From Dysidea avara (Eukaryota; Porifera; Demospongiae; Dictyoceratida; Dysideidae), in NCBI RefSeq assembly GCF_963678975.1, contig NC_089281.1, positions 29,377,616 to 29,441,615 on the forward strand: 64,000 nucleotides of DNA, read 5' to 3'. Each line of letters opens with the position of its first letter. Within the stretch, counting starts at the first letter, position 1. Made by a program: the position numbers and the translations under genes. Shown here piece by piece: positions 1 through 12,000 of this stretch. Below the pieces are notes generated by a model. It ran no database searches. It worked only from the letters and a program-made list of their open reading frames with translations, and was not told where the DNA came from.

Positions 1-3000
1 AACGTTAGTGGGTTGTGTGGTAGATGGTCTTGCCCACTTGCTAACAGTCGCTATGCTACAGTCAGAGAACGTAAAGGTATACTATAATTGCATTTTAGTT
101 GTAGTAGTAACTGCATGTATTGCAATAGGTCAGATTTATCTCTGTATGAAAACAATAGAGAGGGCACATACACCAGCCAAAATGTGGGAATGGGTTAAGC
201 TGTCAAAGAACTATAAAACTGCATTAAAACAGGTTTGTATCCACTTACCCTGCAACAAGCGTTATACTATTTATTTATAGATCGACACACACTTAATTTA
301 TTGGCCCAAGTTTCTCATACACAAATGTAAACAAAGAATGACCAGGATAACTCAGGTGAATTGAGATTCCTTTTCTCTGCAAAAAAAATTATGTACTTCT
401 CTCTCATTTTCTAGTATTTGATTCGCATGAGAAGACTGAAGCTGAAATCAACGTAAGTTACTGTAAATGTTGAAATTTGGCAAGCTTGCGACTAAAAGGA
501 AATTCACCAAATGTGATTTCCCCATCAGCTATTGTATATTGTTCAATATTGGCTGCATGGTAAATTCACCAAATGTTCATCCACCAGTTTGCTAGACATG
601 CTAATTCGTTAAACTCTAGTGTTGTATTTTTGCAGTATAATTATTATGAATGTAACCAATAATTCTTGTAGAAAGAAGATTGTTCCTTTAAGTAAAAAAG
701 TCGAGGCAAGAGAGAGCAGAAGAGAGGTAGGAGATAATTTGGTGCTATGAGGTTTGATTTGTCTTTGAATGGTTTAGGATAAGGCTCTGATTGCCGCTCG
801 ATTAGATAAATCAATAGAAAAGGAATTACTGGAACGGTTGAAGAAAGGAACTGTAAGTTTTTTAATGTGGGGCTTTGAACTTTTATGGTCGGTCACCGCA
901 TTACACCAAACTAAGGGTTTGGGATTATTGACAATTATTGAAGGTTTGTAGTAAGACATGTACCAAAAAAAAAAAGGAATTTTCAACCAGAGTAGGGACC
1001 ATAGCACATCGATAAAATCTACTGAAATAAGCTAGAGTAGAACACAGTAAAACAATAAGAAGTGTTATATCCCTACTGTGCTCAAGATACCATAATGGAA
1101 ATGCACAGTAGGGATATCATATAATACTTCTTATTGTTTTACTGTGATTTAATATCGTGCACTACTCCAGCTTGTTTCAGTACTTTTTATCGATGTGCTA
1201 TGGTCTCTACTCTAGTTGAAAATTCCAACTTTTTTTGTGTACAGTTAATCCGAACAGCTCTGTTCTCTAGTTGACGAAAGTCTGTTCAGATTAGTGAATT
1301 TGTTTGGATTAGTGAATCCATTGATTAGAGAACCTAGTTCAATTACTCTAATAGAACTTACACTTGTTGCAAAATACTCTAATAGAACAGTTACTTGTAC
1401 TATTCGGATTAGCGAGTGTTCAGATTACTGGAGTTCGGATTAGTAAGGATCCACTGTACTTGTTTTTTAAAAACTTTTTGTAAAAAAATTATTATGATGG
1501 TGAACCCACGCATACCGCATCAAAAAAGAAATGGTGCCGCACACCCCAGCTATCAGTTATTGTCTGAAAAGTGAAGTATCCATTACACTTCATTGTCAGC
1601 TATGTTCAACCTGTTACAATATTACGAATCAAGAACTGTTCGAAAAGACCTCTGCAATCAAAGTAACCACTATGAAAAAATTCAGACAATTTACATTACA
1701 AAGGGAAGCCATCACACACTACCACTAAATTGACACCTTTCGCTGTCAGCAAAGATGAATGGGAGATGAATGGGACACAAAGGAGGACACTGGTAAGTCC
1801 ATGAAGAATGCATTGTACATTCTGTGGTATGCCAAAAGGCACGTGTCTGGCTGAAGCGATGTCGAACAGTGATAAAATCAAGCCCGTAACCTTAGCTGTT
1901 ATCGAGTTACACTTGGCTGAAGGCATCAGTCAGTCAGTTACTCAGTCAGCCAATCAGTCACTAGAAAATTCTGTGTAATAATTTTTTTTTAAATTCCATA
2001 GCAACTCGTTGAAAGCATGTTGGGTTGATCTGAAGCTTGTTTGGATTTAGTTTTACCTAACCAATACTGCCTCATCATCGTCAGGGAAAAGTGAGGCTGG
2101 TTTTTTGGGTGATGTTTGATGGGCCATTGGCCCAAACCTTTGTGGCCCCTATTATACAGATAGTACTGTATGATATTGAGAGCCATAACTAACTGTAATT
2201 CATGTATTTTTATACAAGTTATCCATATGGAAAAATGTTCAAAATCTTTTCATTCCAATGTCTGACTGTTATCTATTAATTTCACTGTACATTTCCTATG
2301 ATCTGTTATAGAACTTTTCTGAACTTGTAATGGCATCAAACCACACGTGTGTGCTTGTAACAAAATCATGACACTATTTGTGACCAATCAAGGTTATCTG
2401 TGAAGAAGCAATAAAACTGTATCCTGAACCATAAGCCATGTTTACTCATGATATTCTCTTCATTTTTCTTTTTTAGCTGTTTACTCAGGGCTCAACATAG
2501 ATAGTATAGTCCCAGATAGATACTTATGTGATCATTAATAGGATTGACAGTATCATGCATGGCTCTTATTTGCCAGGACTAAGATAAATGCCACTTGCAG
2601 ACAAAGTCATATATCCACTGCCATACATACCATGCAATCCCAGAAAAAGCACAGGACAATGTGCCCTTAGGTTGATGTATTTGTGAATACACCTACATGT
2701 GCTGTCTAGTCACCTGTGTGTATATTGGCTTATTTGCTTTCTATGTGGTGTATCTACATACATTCTGCCACCATCAGGTATGCTGCCACACACTGGAAGT
2801 ATGTGCGCAAACTGATGTATCCATAAAAATTCTGGATAATGTTTCAGGAGGCCATAAGCGCTGCAGGGCACTGCAGTACTTGTTGGCTCCTGGTATGTCT
2901 TGCTTAGCAGTGCCATAGCCAGAACCTGGGCCACCCAATTCATCAATATAGTATATAGTAAAATACTTGGAACATCAATATCAAGATACTCTAATAGAGC

Positions 3001-6000
3001 AGTCACAGAGACTCTGCAACTAGGTATAGCCTAGTTTCGTGTAGCTAGGTCCTAGTAGACATGTATTAACTGAAAGAACTCAAAGAAGTTTTGTGCTTAG
3101 TCCCAGAACACATCAACTCACTCATCCGAGTACGACTAAGGTGTTGGGAATGAGCAAGAAATTTTTTGTGGATCACTAAAATCAGTAATTTTCATGTTCA
3201 TGGAACAAAATTTGTGTGGTTCATAAATCACTTTTAAAAGGTTCACTACCCTAAACAATTCCGGTGGAAGTTGGACACGTGTCATCATTCTTCTAGTAGT
3301 CAAAGAAACATTGAACTTTGAGTTGAAATAATTTAACAATGACACATCCTTATTATTCTAAAGGACAGATTGTGTGAATAAAAATTGAAAATATTAGGAG
3401 GAAGAATAGGGATCACTGAAAAAAGCCATGAAACAAGGATCACTGGGGTGGATCCCTATTTTTGACTATCTCTGTCATAAATCTTTAGTTACATGCTCCA
3501 TCATTTTGAAATGAGTCAAGATAGGGATTTGTAGTTTACATTACCACCCCAGTGATCCCTTCTTGATTCATGGCTTTTTCAACGATCACTATTCTCCTTC
3601 TTAAAATTTTCAATTTTTATTTATCTAGTTTATGTACGTTTTGTTAATCCAGTAATAATAGATTATGGATTTGTTTTATCTATTGATAATGAATACTTGT
3701 GAATAGTCTGTTTTTGCATTCTGCATAGTAATACTGTCAACATTTCAATACACACACGAAACTGATCAAATTTCAATGTGCATACAGAGTCTCCTAATAT
3801 GAGCTAGAATTTATATTACCAGTGCCTATAATTATGACCGAATCTGCAAGAATCCCATATGTTCACACAAGCCTAATTTTACAGTAGAATGCAATAAATG
3901 CAACGGGTGGAGTATTTACGAAATCATAAAAAAAATTTCCATAAATTTTTAAAGCGCTTTTTTTCACAGTGAAGGAAGGTGATGGTAGCATCGTGATCGC
4001 CAAGCAAGAGGAGTTCCAAAATCTTTGTTCATGTCAGTACTCCCATGGAGACAGAAGATATGAGCATTTGTCTGCCTTGTGTTGGACGAACAGTTCACTA
4101 TTGTTTTTCTTTCCTCACGTTTTTGCCTTCGCCCTGGTCGTTGGAAAGGCCTGGAAGACAAAACTTACCTAGCAATGGATTCACCTGTTCATGGAGAACC
4201 CAATGGTGTAAGTTGCATCTTGGTAGAGGACTACGTTCATAAGTTTTGATCGTTTAATTAACTGTAGTTTATTTTCTGTATTGTCATTGTACAAATCTAT
4301 TTTTCTGTTGTTGCCACTTTGTAGCTCTGTAACCTCGGAAGTTCTTGGGGCTTCTAGAGCTGAAACTCCAGTTGACCATCCGTTTGGCTATAAATATACA
4401 TAATAAAAATGGAATCCGAAAAATGTGCTAACATAATTTATGGGGTTCTTGCAGATCCAGTCACAATTATTAATAGTTGTCAAATTTCAGTGCAAAGATT
4501 GTTGTTATCAGATATACACTTGACTGCATTATTAGAGTATTTACATGACTGCTCTATTAGAGTATTTGGCCTGCCCACGTACAATAATCACGGAGCAAAA
4601 AAGCCACCTTGCAACAAAGTCTTCAGCACAAATTAAGCTTCCTGGCCTATACATTTAATAAGGACAGAAGCAGCGCACACCAGAAAACCTAATTCTGAGC
4701 ACGACCTTGTATGGCTTTGCATGCATAATGGCGTTTTGGCAAGAAGAAACTACCAGGTTTAGGCTGTTTCCATCTGAAAACTAAATCAAAAATAGGTCTT
4801 GGACATGCACAATGATTCATTCAACAAGCCTTTCTACTCCAGGATTCTCCTTGTAAACTTCGCTGGCTATGTCTGTGGAGTAGAACAATAGTATGAACAA
4901 ACGGGCAAATTTCAGTTTTATCTGAAATACATGTACTGTTTCCTTTTCACTTGAGTAGACCTATACTCTTTGCTAAGAACTATTAGAGGGTTGTTTTGAG
5001 TTGAAGGATGCCTTTCAAGGTGGTTTTTAGGTGTGCATTCTAACAAAAAAAAAAACAAGGGCAATCCCTGTTATGAACCCACTATTGTGGTTCATGATAC
5101 CAGTGTACCCAGGGCCCTTGCATGCCATCTCAGTACTTTCCTAGCTGTTACCTGGAGCCATATGCTGGAACAATGCCACTTGGTTGCATAATCACTGGTC
5201 ATATGGTTATGACGCATGACCTCCTCTGAACAATAATTGCTATTGTGTGAACTTTTTTTTTTATAAAGAGAACTAGGACCAGTATTTTGTTAGGTAACCA
5301 CATGGGTTTGGCTGTTATGAGTGCAAGTGTTTCGTAATTGTGTGAAATGTGTGTGAATGATTGCCTACTACTCACATAGCAGCCACCCACCACAGCATCA
5401 TCATTTGTTGCACTTAAATGGCTCCTGTGATATTTTATTGGTTGTTTTACAGTGTAATTACAGAAACAAACCATTGGAACAAATGTGTGGCAAACTAAAT
5501 CACTATGTGTGTGATTAGGATTTGATGACACAGCATTCCAAGTTTTGTAATAACAAACTAATTAATTTAAATTAGTTAATTTCATTAGTTCAGCTTGACA
5601 TAGTTCTAGTTAATCTAATTAGTTAAATCTAATTAGTTCAGTTGACATAGTTAATCTAATTATGTTGAAGGTGCATTTTGTGCACCTGTCAACATTGGTA
5701 TGACAAGGTGTCGAGTCCTTATTAGGAAAAGAACAGTGAAAATATGGAGTATGGACATAGCCAACCTACCTTAACTGCTCAAATCTGGTAAGCCTATCTT
5801 TAGGCTTTAATGAATGTCTCTATACAAACTAAAAATAACTTTGCAAATATTAACGATAGAAAGATCCCACAGCCACTACATTACTCACCATGAACTCCAT
5901 GATAAAGTGGCATCAAGCATTGTTGCAGTTGGGTAAAATGCCCTTACTTGGAAAACAGCCTTCTTCATCAAATATCCACCATGGCTGTACACTGCTTAAG

Positions 6001-7750
6001 GAATATCTTTGCCACACTTGGTGCTATGGCCTTAAACTAACTGACATTACGATCTTCATGTGCTACAGTATACAATAGACGTGATCTTATAATGGACACT
6101 CATAGCACTAAAAACGCTGTCAAGTTCTAGCAAAGACAACGTCTGCCGTTCATTGCTTCGTATCAAAAGTACTCTTAATTTAATTATTAAATAATAAAAT
6201 ATTAAATTTAAAAACAGTGTTGTATAAAATTGTTACATGTTATTGTAGCACATGAAAATAGGTTTCATTTCATGTATAAGAATATCCTGTTGTAAGTGAC
6301 AGAAACCTGACACTCATGCACTCACGCATCATTTCATGTTCAAAAATTAATTCCAGATTTGAAGAGACTATCTTTGATATACCGACTCTTCCTGGTTTTC
6401 TTATGACATCTAATAGAGTCATCAAGATCAGGCCTTCAGTAAAACGGTTTCCGTGGCAGCGGCAAACATTTCTTTACAAATGGCTAGTCTAGTTTTGAAT
6501 ATCCGTTCTGTAATTATTATGAAAATAGAAGTGAAAAGGTGAAATGATTAAAATGCACACAATATTGAAATGTAGTCACAGTGACGGTAACCCAAGTAAT
6601 TATGGCATTAATAATGAGGTGGTATTATTAATGAGAACGTGGAGGTGGTCTTATTAATGAGGTCATGAAGTACACCTTAGCTATATTTGGGACCTACTTG
6701 ACATGGTCACTATAATGAGGTGGTCTTATTAATGAGGTCATGAAGTACACCTTAGCTATGTTTGGGGCCTACTCGACATGGTCACTATAATAAGGTAGTC
6801 TTATTAATAAGATCATGAAGTACACCTTAGCTATGTTTGGGACCTACTTGACATGGTCACTATCTTATTAATAAGATCTCGAGCCCAAAGTTGCTATTGT
6901 TCCGGTAGCCGGAAATATTTTGTCGGGGCTATTGTTCTGGCAGTCCACTAGATTTCTCGCTATCAAGCACACTAGTTGTATATGCTTTGCCCCGAGTATT
7001 CAACTTTAGAGCACTGACGCGTCTAGTCACATGAAGTACACTTTACCTCCTGTTTGAGACCTATGTACTATGTTTACCTTCCACATCTTTAATAGTAGCC
7101 ACACTTTAGTGAATGCCACATTTGATTTTGAAAATAAGGGCTTAAGATCATTTTCAAGTAGTGAGCAGTGGTGGAGTTTGAATAGTCCCCACATCAATTT
7201 TTGAACTATGGTATCTAATAAATTCTGTGACGTTTTAACCGTAGTACTTGATATGTCAACTAAAATCACATAAAGGTACTGAGGTTGTTCATGTGAATGC
7301 TTACTGATTTATAGTAGCTACTATCTCACTAGTATGGAGACATCTACAACTTCCCTGAAGCTGTGTACGAGAGGGTGTTAGAAGGAGAGATTGAGGATGA
7401 GGTACAGTAATATCATCATACTTCCTAATTCACCACTACATGTCACACAGGTTGAGTCGGATGAAGAACCAAAATTTATTGCGGATGAGGACGATGAACT
7501 GAGTGACATTGAGGTAATGCCTCTCAAGTTATGGACCATAGCACAAATTACATACTCTGTGTGTGTACATTAGGACATTGAGTCACTTGAGGGATCATTT
7601 GAAGAAGTTGAGAGTACTAGTGGTAGTTCTGAAGATGAGATTGATTTAGAAAAGGAAATTGAGGGACCAGTCAAACGAAGACATGTAGAGATTGAATATG
7701 AAACTGAACAACCCACCTCTTCAAAGAAACTAAGAACTAAAGATAAATAA
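1..7750 (+). CDS. MAK16: MAK16 homologue, ribosome biogenesis factor (5' incomplete)
   Basis: MAK16 is a conserved nucleolar protein needed for 60S (25S/28S rRNA) ribosomal subunit maturation. Nine exons are visible: <1-76, 129-232, 281-355, 415-452, 672-726, 778-852, 7333-7401, 7451-7513 and 7574-7750, all with GT-AG borders and compatible phases. Family landmarks read across the junctions in order: [109 protein letters not shown], then an acidic tail ([10 protein letters not shown]) and RRHVEIEYE before the stop. The start codon and roughly the first 30 residues lie left of the window. Introns are 48-220 bp except intron 6, which is 6.5 kb and repeat-filled. No break is seen in the visible part. 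Identity is near certain from known family sequence; function in this organism is inferred. Confidence 0.95.
963..1238. mobile_element. Fold-back MITE
   Basis: A long inverted repeat: the left arm (A-run, GGAATTTTCAACCAGAGTAG, then GGACCATAGCACATCGATAAA) is matched in reverse complement by the right arm ending in TTGAAAATTCCAACTTTTTTT. The internal part also folds (GTGTTATATCCCTACTGTG against CACAGTAGGGATATCAT). There is no coding capacity. It is one of several elements in the window with AGTAGGGAT/C in the arms. Confidence 0.8.
1242..1456. mobile_element. Short TA-flanked DNA transposon (pogo/mariner-like MITE)
   Basis: The ends begin CAGTTAATCCGAAC (left) and, in reverse complement, CAGTGGATCCTTACTAATCC (right); both are bordered by TA, as expected of Tc1/mariner/pogo elements. 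The interior repeats TTCGGATTAG-like words and two CTCTAATAGAAC motifs. Non-coding. Confidence 0.65.
1500..1970 (-). repeat. Dispersed repeat of unknown family (copy 1)
   Basis: Related in reverse complement to 44590-45060 and more loosely to 63415-63930. Shared pieces include GACACAAAGGAGGAC, a short frame reading LWYAKRH, and CAGTCAGT-rich ends. The frame recurs in two copies, so it may be a worn remnant of a larger transposon. Family not recognised. Confidence 0.5.
3378..3620. mobile_element. Fold-back MITE
   Basis: Left arm ATAAAAATTGAAAATATTAG through CCATGAAACAAGGATCACTG is matched by the inverted right arm CAGTGATCCCTTCTTGATTC through TTTTCAATTTTTAT. Arms are about 80 bp with a central loop containing TAGGGATTTG. 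Non-coding. Confidence 0.8.
6630..6890. repeat. Tandem repeat, about 75 bp unit
   Basis: About three and a half imperfect units carrying GGTCACTATAATGAGG, TCTTATTAATGAGGTCATGA and AGTACACCTTAGCTATGTTT. The period is 75 bp, judged from the spacing of GTCACTAT at 6706, 6781 and 6856. A diverged single unit lies at 54030-54120. Confidence 0.8.
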
Positions 7751-7760
7751 TCATACAAAT

Positions 7761-7776
7761 TTTATATGCATATAAA
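7761..7776. promoter_or_regulatory. Palindrome between convergent gene ends
   Basis: TTTATATGCATATAAA is a perfect 16 bp palindrome in the 46 bp between the MAK16 stop (7750) and the stop of the minus-strand gene (7797). Both transcripts must end in or beyond this spacer, so a shared 3'-end signal is possible; that role is inference. Confidence 0.4.
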
Positions 7777-7796
7777 TTTTAAAAATCACTTTGTCA

Positions 7797-8088
7797 TTAA
7801 ACTGAGTATTGACGTCCTTTGCTCATCTGTTCCAGTTCACATATATATTCATGAGTGCGCAGAATAGTCTCTTCTTCTGTCAGCCTCTTGTCTGCATTTA
7901 TCTTACTTCGCAAAATGTCTAAAAGTATTTTTCTTTCCTCGTTCCGTTTCCTTTCTTTGTTGTTTTTCTGGCATCGTGAAGTGTCCACTATTTAAAATTT
8001 CAAAACATAAATGGCGTTTTATAAACTTACTAACTTTCATCGTGTATAGCTGTGAAAGAGACGCTACCCGCTGCAGCCATCTCTCCAT
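7797..8088 (-). CDS. Small bHLH-like protein (two exons)
   Basis: Exon 2 (7987-7797) encodes a basic stretch, QKNNKERKRNEERK, then helix-loop-helix-like sequence ILLDILRSKINADKRLTEEE and TILRTHEYICELEQ, ending KGRQYSV. This matches the bHLH layout (basic ER.RR-type region, helix 1, short loop, helix 2), suggesting a DNA-binding dimer. Exon 1 has two consistent versions: ATG at 8088 using donor GTAAGT after 8031, or ATG at 8080 using GTTAGT after 8035. Both leave phase 1 and join to TG at 7987 across an intron of only 43-47 bp, giving about 78-82 aa. The first has the stronger donor. Stops are 46 bp apart from MAK16; the start lies about 190 bp from B4GALT7. The expected arginine late in the basic region is asparagine here, so E-box binding is uncertain. 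I do not recognise an orthologue. Confidence 0.6.
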
Positions 8089-8281
8089 TTAACTGTCGGA
8101 ATGAATGACATGCTAGAGAACATGAAACTGCGGTTGTTGACGGTGAAGAACATAAAACTGTGGTTAGCACTTTGCAAAATAATCCCATGAAACATTATAC
8201 AAAAACCCGCGCCAATTAATGGGGTGCGCCACTTGGCTGTAATTTAGTTAGTAAATTCCCTCTCGATTGTGGTTGTGAATA
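8089..8281. promoter_or_regulatory. Candidate bidirectional promoter
   Basis: This 193 bp gap separates the divergent starts of the bHLH-like gene (-) and B4GALT7 (+). Both 5' UTRs and core promoters must share it unless further 5' exons exist. No TATA box at a clear distance is seen. Inference from gene layout. Confidence 0.5.
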
Positions 8282-8854
8282 ATGACCAGGATTCGAATGA
8301 CTCGTGTGTTGATAATTATAATATTTGTTCTACTGGTGGTAATTAATGTTCAATTGTTGAGGACTCCTTTAGGCGAAGGATGGGAGAAGTCGTTTCAGTG
8401 TAACTGTAATAATGAGATAAGACACGAAATACTTTCTGACGTCACTCCGTATACTAAAGCCACACAACAGCACGCAAGTGATAATTGGGGGCCACACAAA
8501 CTAGCAGTACTTGTCCCCTTCAGAGGTCGTTACGAAGAGCTTCTAGAATTTGCACCACACATCCATGAGTTCTTAAGCCGCCAAAAGATCCATCACGACA
8601 TTTGGGTTATCAACCAACATGATCATTTTCGTTTTAACAGAGCATCACTTCTCAACATTGGTCACTTGCTCAGCAAACAAACTTGTGATTACCTAGTAAT
8701 GCATGATGTGGATCTGCTACCCACAAATGACAACCTCAGCTACACTTACCCTGAGAAAGGGCCCTTCCATGTCTCCTCCCCAGAGCTTCACCCACTTTAT
8801 CACTACAAGACATTCATTGGAGGAATCTTCATCATGACCAAAGAGCAATACGAG

Positions 8855-8926
<72 letters not shown>

Positions 8927-8967
8927 TGGGTGGGTGTGTGTGTGGGTGTGTGTGTGGGTGGGTGTGT

Positions 8968-9023
<56 letters not shown>

Positions 9024-12000
9024 CAACTTTCAGATTATAGTCTCGCATGGCAGACCCCATTTTCGATTAATTATCCAAGCCAAGATGATAGGATCTGTTT
9101 AATTGAGACTATTTTAGGTTCACTTACAATAGGAAGTGTTGACAGTATCTCTTAGAAACATGTTACAATGGGAACAAATCTGTTATTCTTATCATTGCAA
9201 GAAGACGAGTTTCACAAAAACATAAGACAAAGCTAAGCTATAGACATATTACAGTATTTTACTTCTTTAGCTTCCTGTTCTGTTGTATTATAAAAGAGCA
9301 CCTCATAGTAGTAGTAGTGGTACTAGACATTATCTGTATTATGTGTCTAACTAGGTCAACGGGCTGTCCAATTTATTTTGGGGTTGGGGACGTGAAGATG
9401 ATGAGCTATACTTGCGTATTAGAGAAGTTGGCATGCCAGTAAGTTGTACTACAGTGATTTGACAGTATTGTAAATGTTTGTACAGATATTTAAGCCAGAA
9501 GGCATTACTACGGGGTATAATACTTTTATTCACCTACATGATAAGGAGACCAGGCCAAGAGACCAAAAAAGATACTACAATCAATATGAGGTGTGGTGTG
9601 TAGTACAGGGGCGGATCCAGGAGCTGGCAAGGGGAGGGATACAAACAAGCTAAGTCAGGCCGTGGCAAAGTTAATTATATGTTTCTGGTCCTACCAAATC
9701 CCCAAAATTGACCAGGTGACCAGGCTTTTTTTTTTTGCAACTCTTTGATGTGGTACACTACATTAGATATATAGCATAGCAGTACATGGTGTTATAGGGA
9801 AAAACAAAGTTAATGTATGAAGTTAGTGCATCTTTATAAGACAAGAGTGTTTACAAGACACGATAACCTTTCAACAGATATAAAATATTATAAATTATTG
9901 TATGGTGATTGCACAATTCATTCAGCAAAAAAATGACCAGGAAGGGAACCATTAACTTTTCGTGGCCTTATAGGAGGTTGGGGAGAGCAGATTCTCTTGT
10001 ATTTTTAAGGTAGCAAATAATCACCTCTTAGCATTGTCTTACATCTCATTTTGCAATTTTGGCCTTTGTGAAGTCTTAAGAGCTGTTTTAAAGGCTAGAA
10101 TGTCTTAAATACCACCAACACGATAATTATTTTTAGAGGCGCTTTAGTACGCACGGAGGTGCCGGGTGACAGTCTGATGGTTGCTTTGACTTGTTTTGTG
10201 AGTTTGCAATAAATGTTAGCAATTTGTACATATTTTTATCTATATTATGGACTTAGTATTTCGATCAAAAGAAGTATGGTTCCTTCACAAAGTGTGTGTG
10301 TGTGGGTGGGGGGGGGGGGGGATTTGTCCCAAATGTCCCATCCTGGATCCGCCATTGTAGTATGTGAAGTGTATGTATTTGTAGTAATAGACAAGCTACA
10401 CATGTTTTGTTGTTTGGAGATAATGGTGTTCCACTGTACCTAATTTGTTGAGCTCTTGATATGCATAGTGTAGGATTGAACAAATTGTTATGTTTTCTGA
10501 CTTGCTAAATAGGAGATAGGCACTGACCAATTTGTTGACAGTAACTGAATAGAATAATGTATACATCATTACATTGTGCCATATATGGGATTGTTAGGTG
10601 GGAACTATATTAATGGGTGATTTGTCATATTAGTAGAAGATGGTTCTGTAGATGATGTTGCTCATTGAACCATTACAGTCGCAAGGACTTCAGCAGGATA
10701 TTTGAGTAGGTGGATAAAGAATTTTCCATTTTTAAATTCCTTGCCAATCAAACCATGAAACTTGTGACCCGCTGAGTGAAAACCGGAGTTGGGCATTCTA
10801 TTCACCATGAACTGGGGCATTTATCAAGGTATAGTTTTTGGCCTAAATACACCCATGCTATCAAGCAAGAAGGTAAAACGGTAATTTACCACAATGTAAA
10901 CAAACACACATAAGTCACGTTTGCTTCATGGTACAGAAACAAAACAGATATTTGTACTCTCCATGAAGAGGTAAATCCATTAGATATTTCAATTTGAGTC
11001 TTCTTTCACTGTTTACCGAAGTGATTAAAATGTGCCATGTAGCACATGTTTTTTCAAAGGCATTTATCTTTAAAACAAAATTATGCAACAAGTCGGGTTT
11101 TTGCTCAGCAGGTCACGTATGGTGCAAGGATGTTTAGTTGGCTCTGAGACACTACTCCAGTGTGTACAATCATCTTATCCATGTATAGAGTAAATGCATG
11201 AGTAGGTCACAATCAGATACCATACAACAGGAAATTTTGATGAAAGGAAAAATCGTGATGAATCCACGCTCCATCAGTTTTGATGAATTTAATGTTAACA
11301 AAATTATAGGGAATGATATAACAATGTACTTTTAAAAGTGCTTATGAACAGTTAATTTGACAAATAAACTGATTCGTAACTTTTCTTTTGTCAAAATTTC
11401 CTGTCATACAGTACAGGTATTTAGTTATGCTGGTAACATGTCATTTAGAGCTATGAAACTGTCGTAACCGGTTACTGAGCCAATCATAACTGTCTGCACC
11501 TAGCATGTTAGCTATGTGCACCTCAGATTGCCAATAGGCACCAAGTGATTATACGTATAGGTGAATCCTGTGATATCAATGTTAAAACACAAGAAGAGTA
11601 CCCAAAATGTACATTTTGAGTGAATATCTGAAGAGATAGGTTAACCAGTTATGCAAAAAAGGATATCTGGCCAGTTACTTAGTTTACCTTCACTTAACTC
11701 TTATGTTTTCTTATAAAGCAGTGTATTACTCTAATAGAACAGTCACCATTGCAACAAGACATTAACTTGGTTAACTGAGAGATGAATCATTGAGGTATAG
11801 ATTTACATTTTAACTAATAACAGGTGGAATTTACTACTTCCCTGTAGTGAGGTACAACAGACATTATTGTAAACCTGTCCACAAAATGTCTTGAATCACT
11901 GTATGTGTATGTACAGTATTTGAAGTAGTGCAATGTGTATGCATACTTATGGGTGTGGTGTAGTGTTTCTGCAAGTGTGTGTGTGTGTGTGTGCGTGCAT

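Larger units (their letters stand above)
853..7332 (+). other. MAK16 intron 6, repeat-filled, no internal gene seen
   Basis: This 6.5 kb intron separates the exon ending in LKKGT from the exon starting YGDIYNFP. It holds the fold-back and TA-flanked elements at 963-1456, a dispersed repeat at 1500-1970, a fold-back at 3378-3620 and a 75 bp tandem repeat near 6630-6890. Stretches 1971-3377 and 3621-6629 show only short chance frames, AT-rich sequence (for example TAATTAGTT-rich DNA at 5545-5660) and several copies of the CTCTAATAGA motif. I recognise no protein in it. Confidence 0.75.

Noticed and set aside
8858-9040. Frame continuing from B4GALT7 exon 1 into a long VCVC repeat protein
   Set aside because: It is read-through of a GT microsatellite at the splice donor; the family sequence resumes at 9355.
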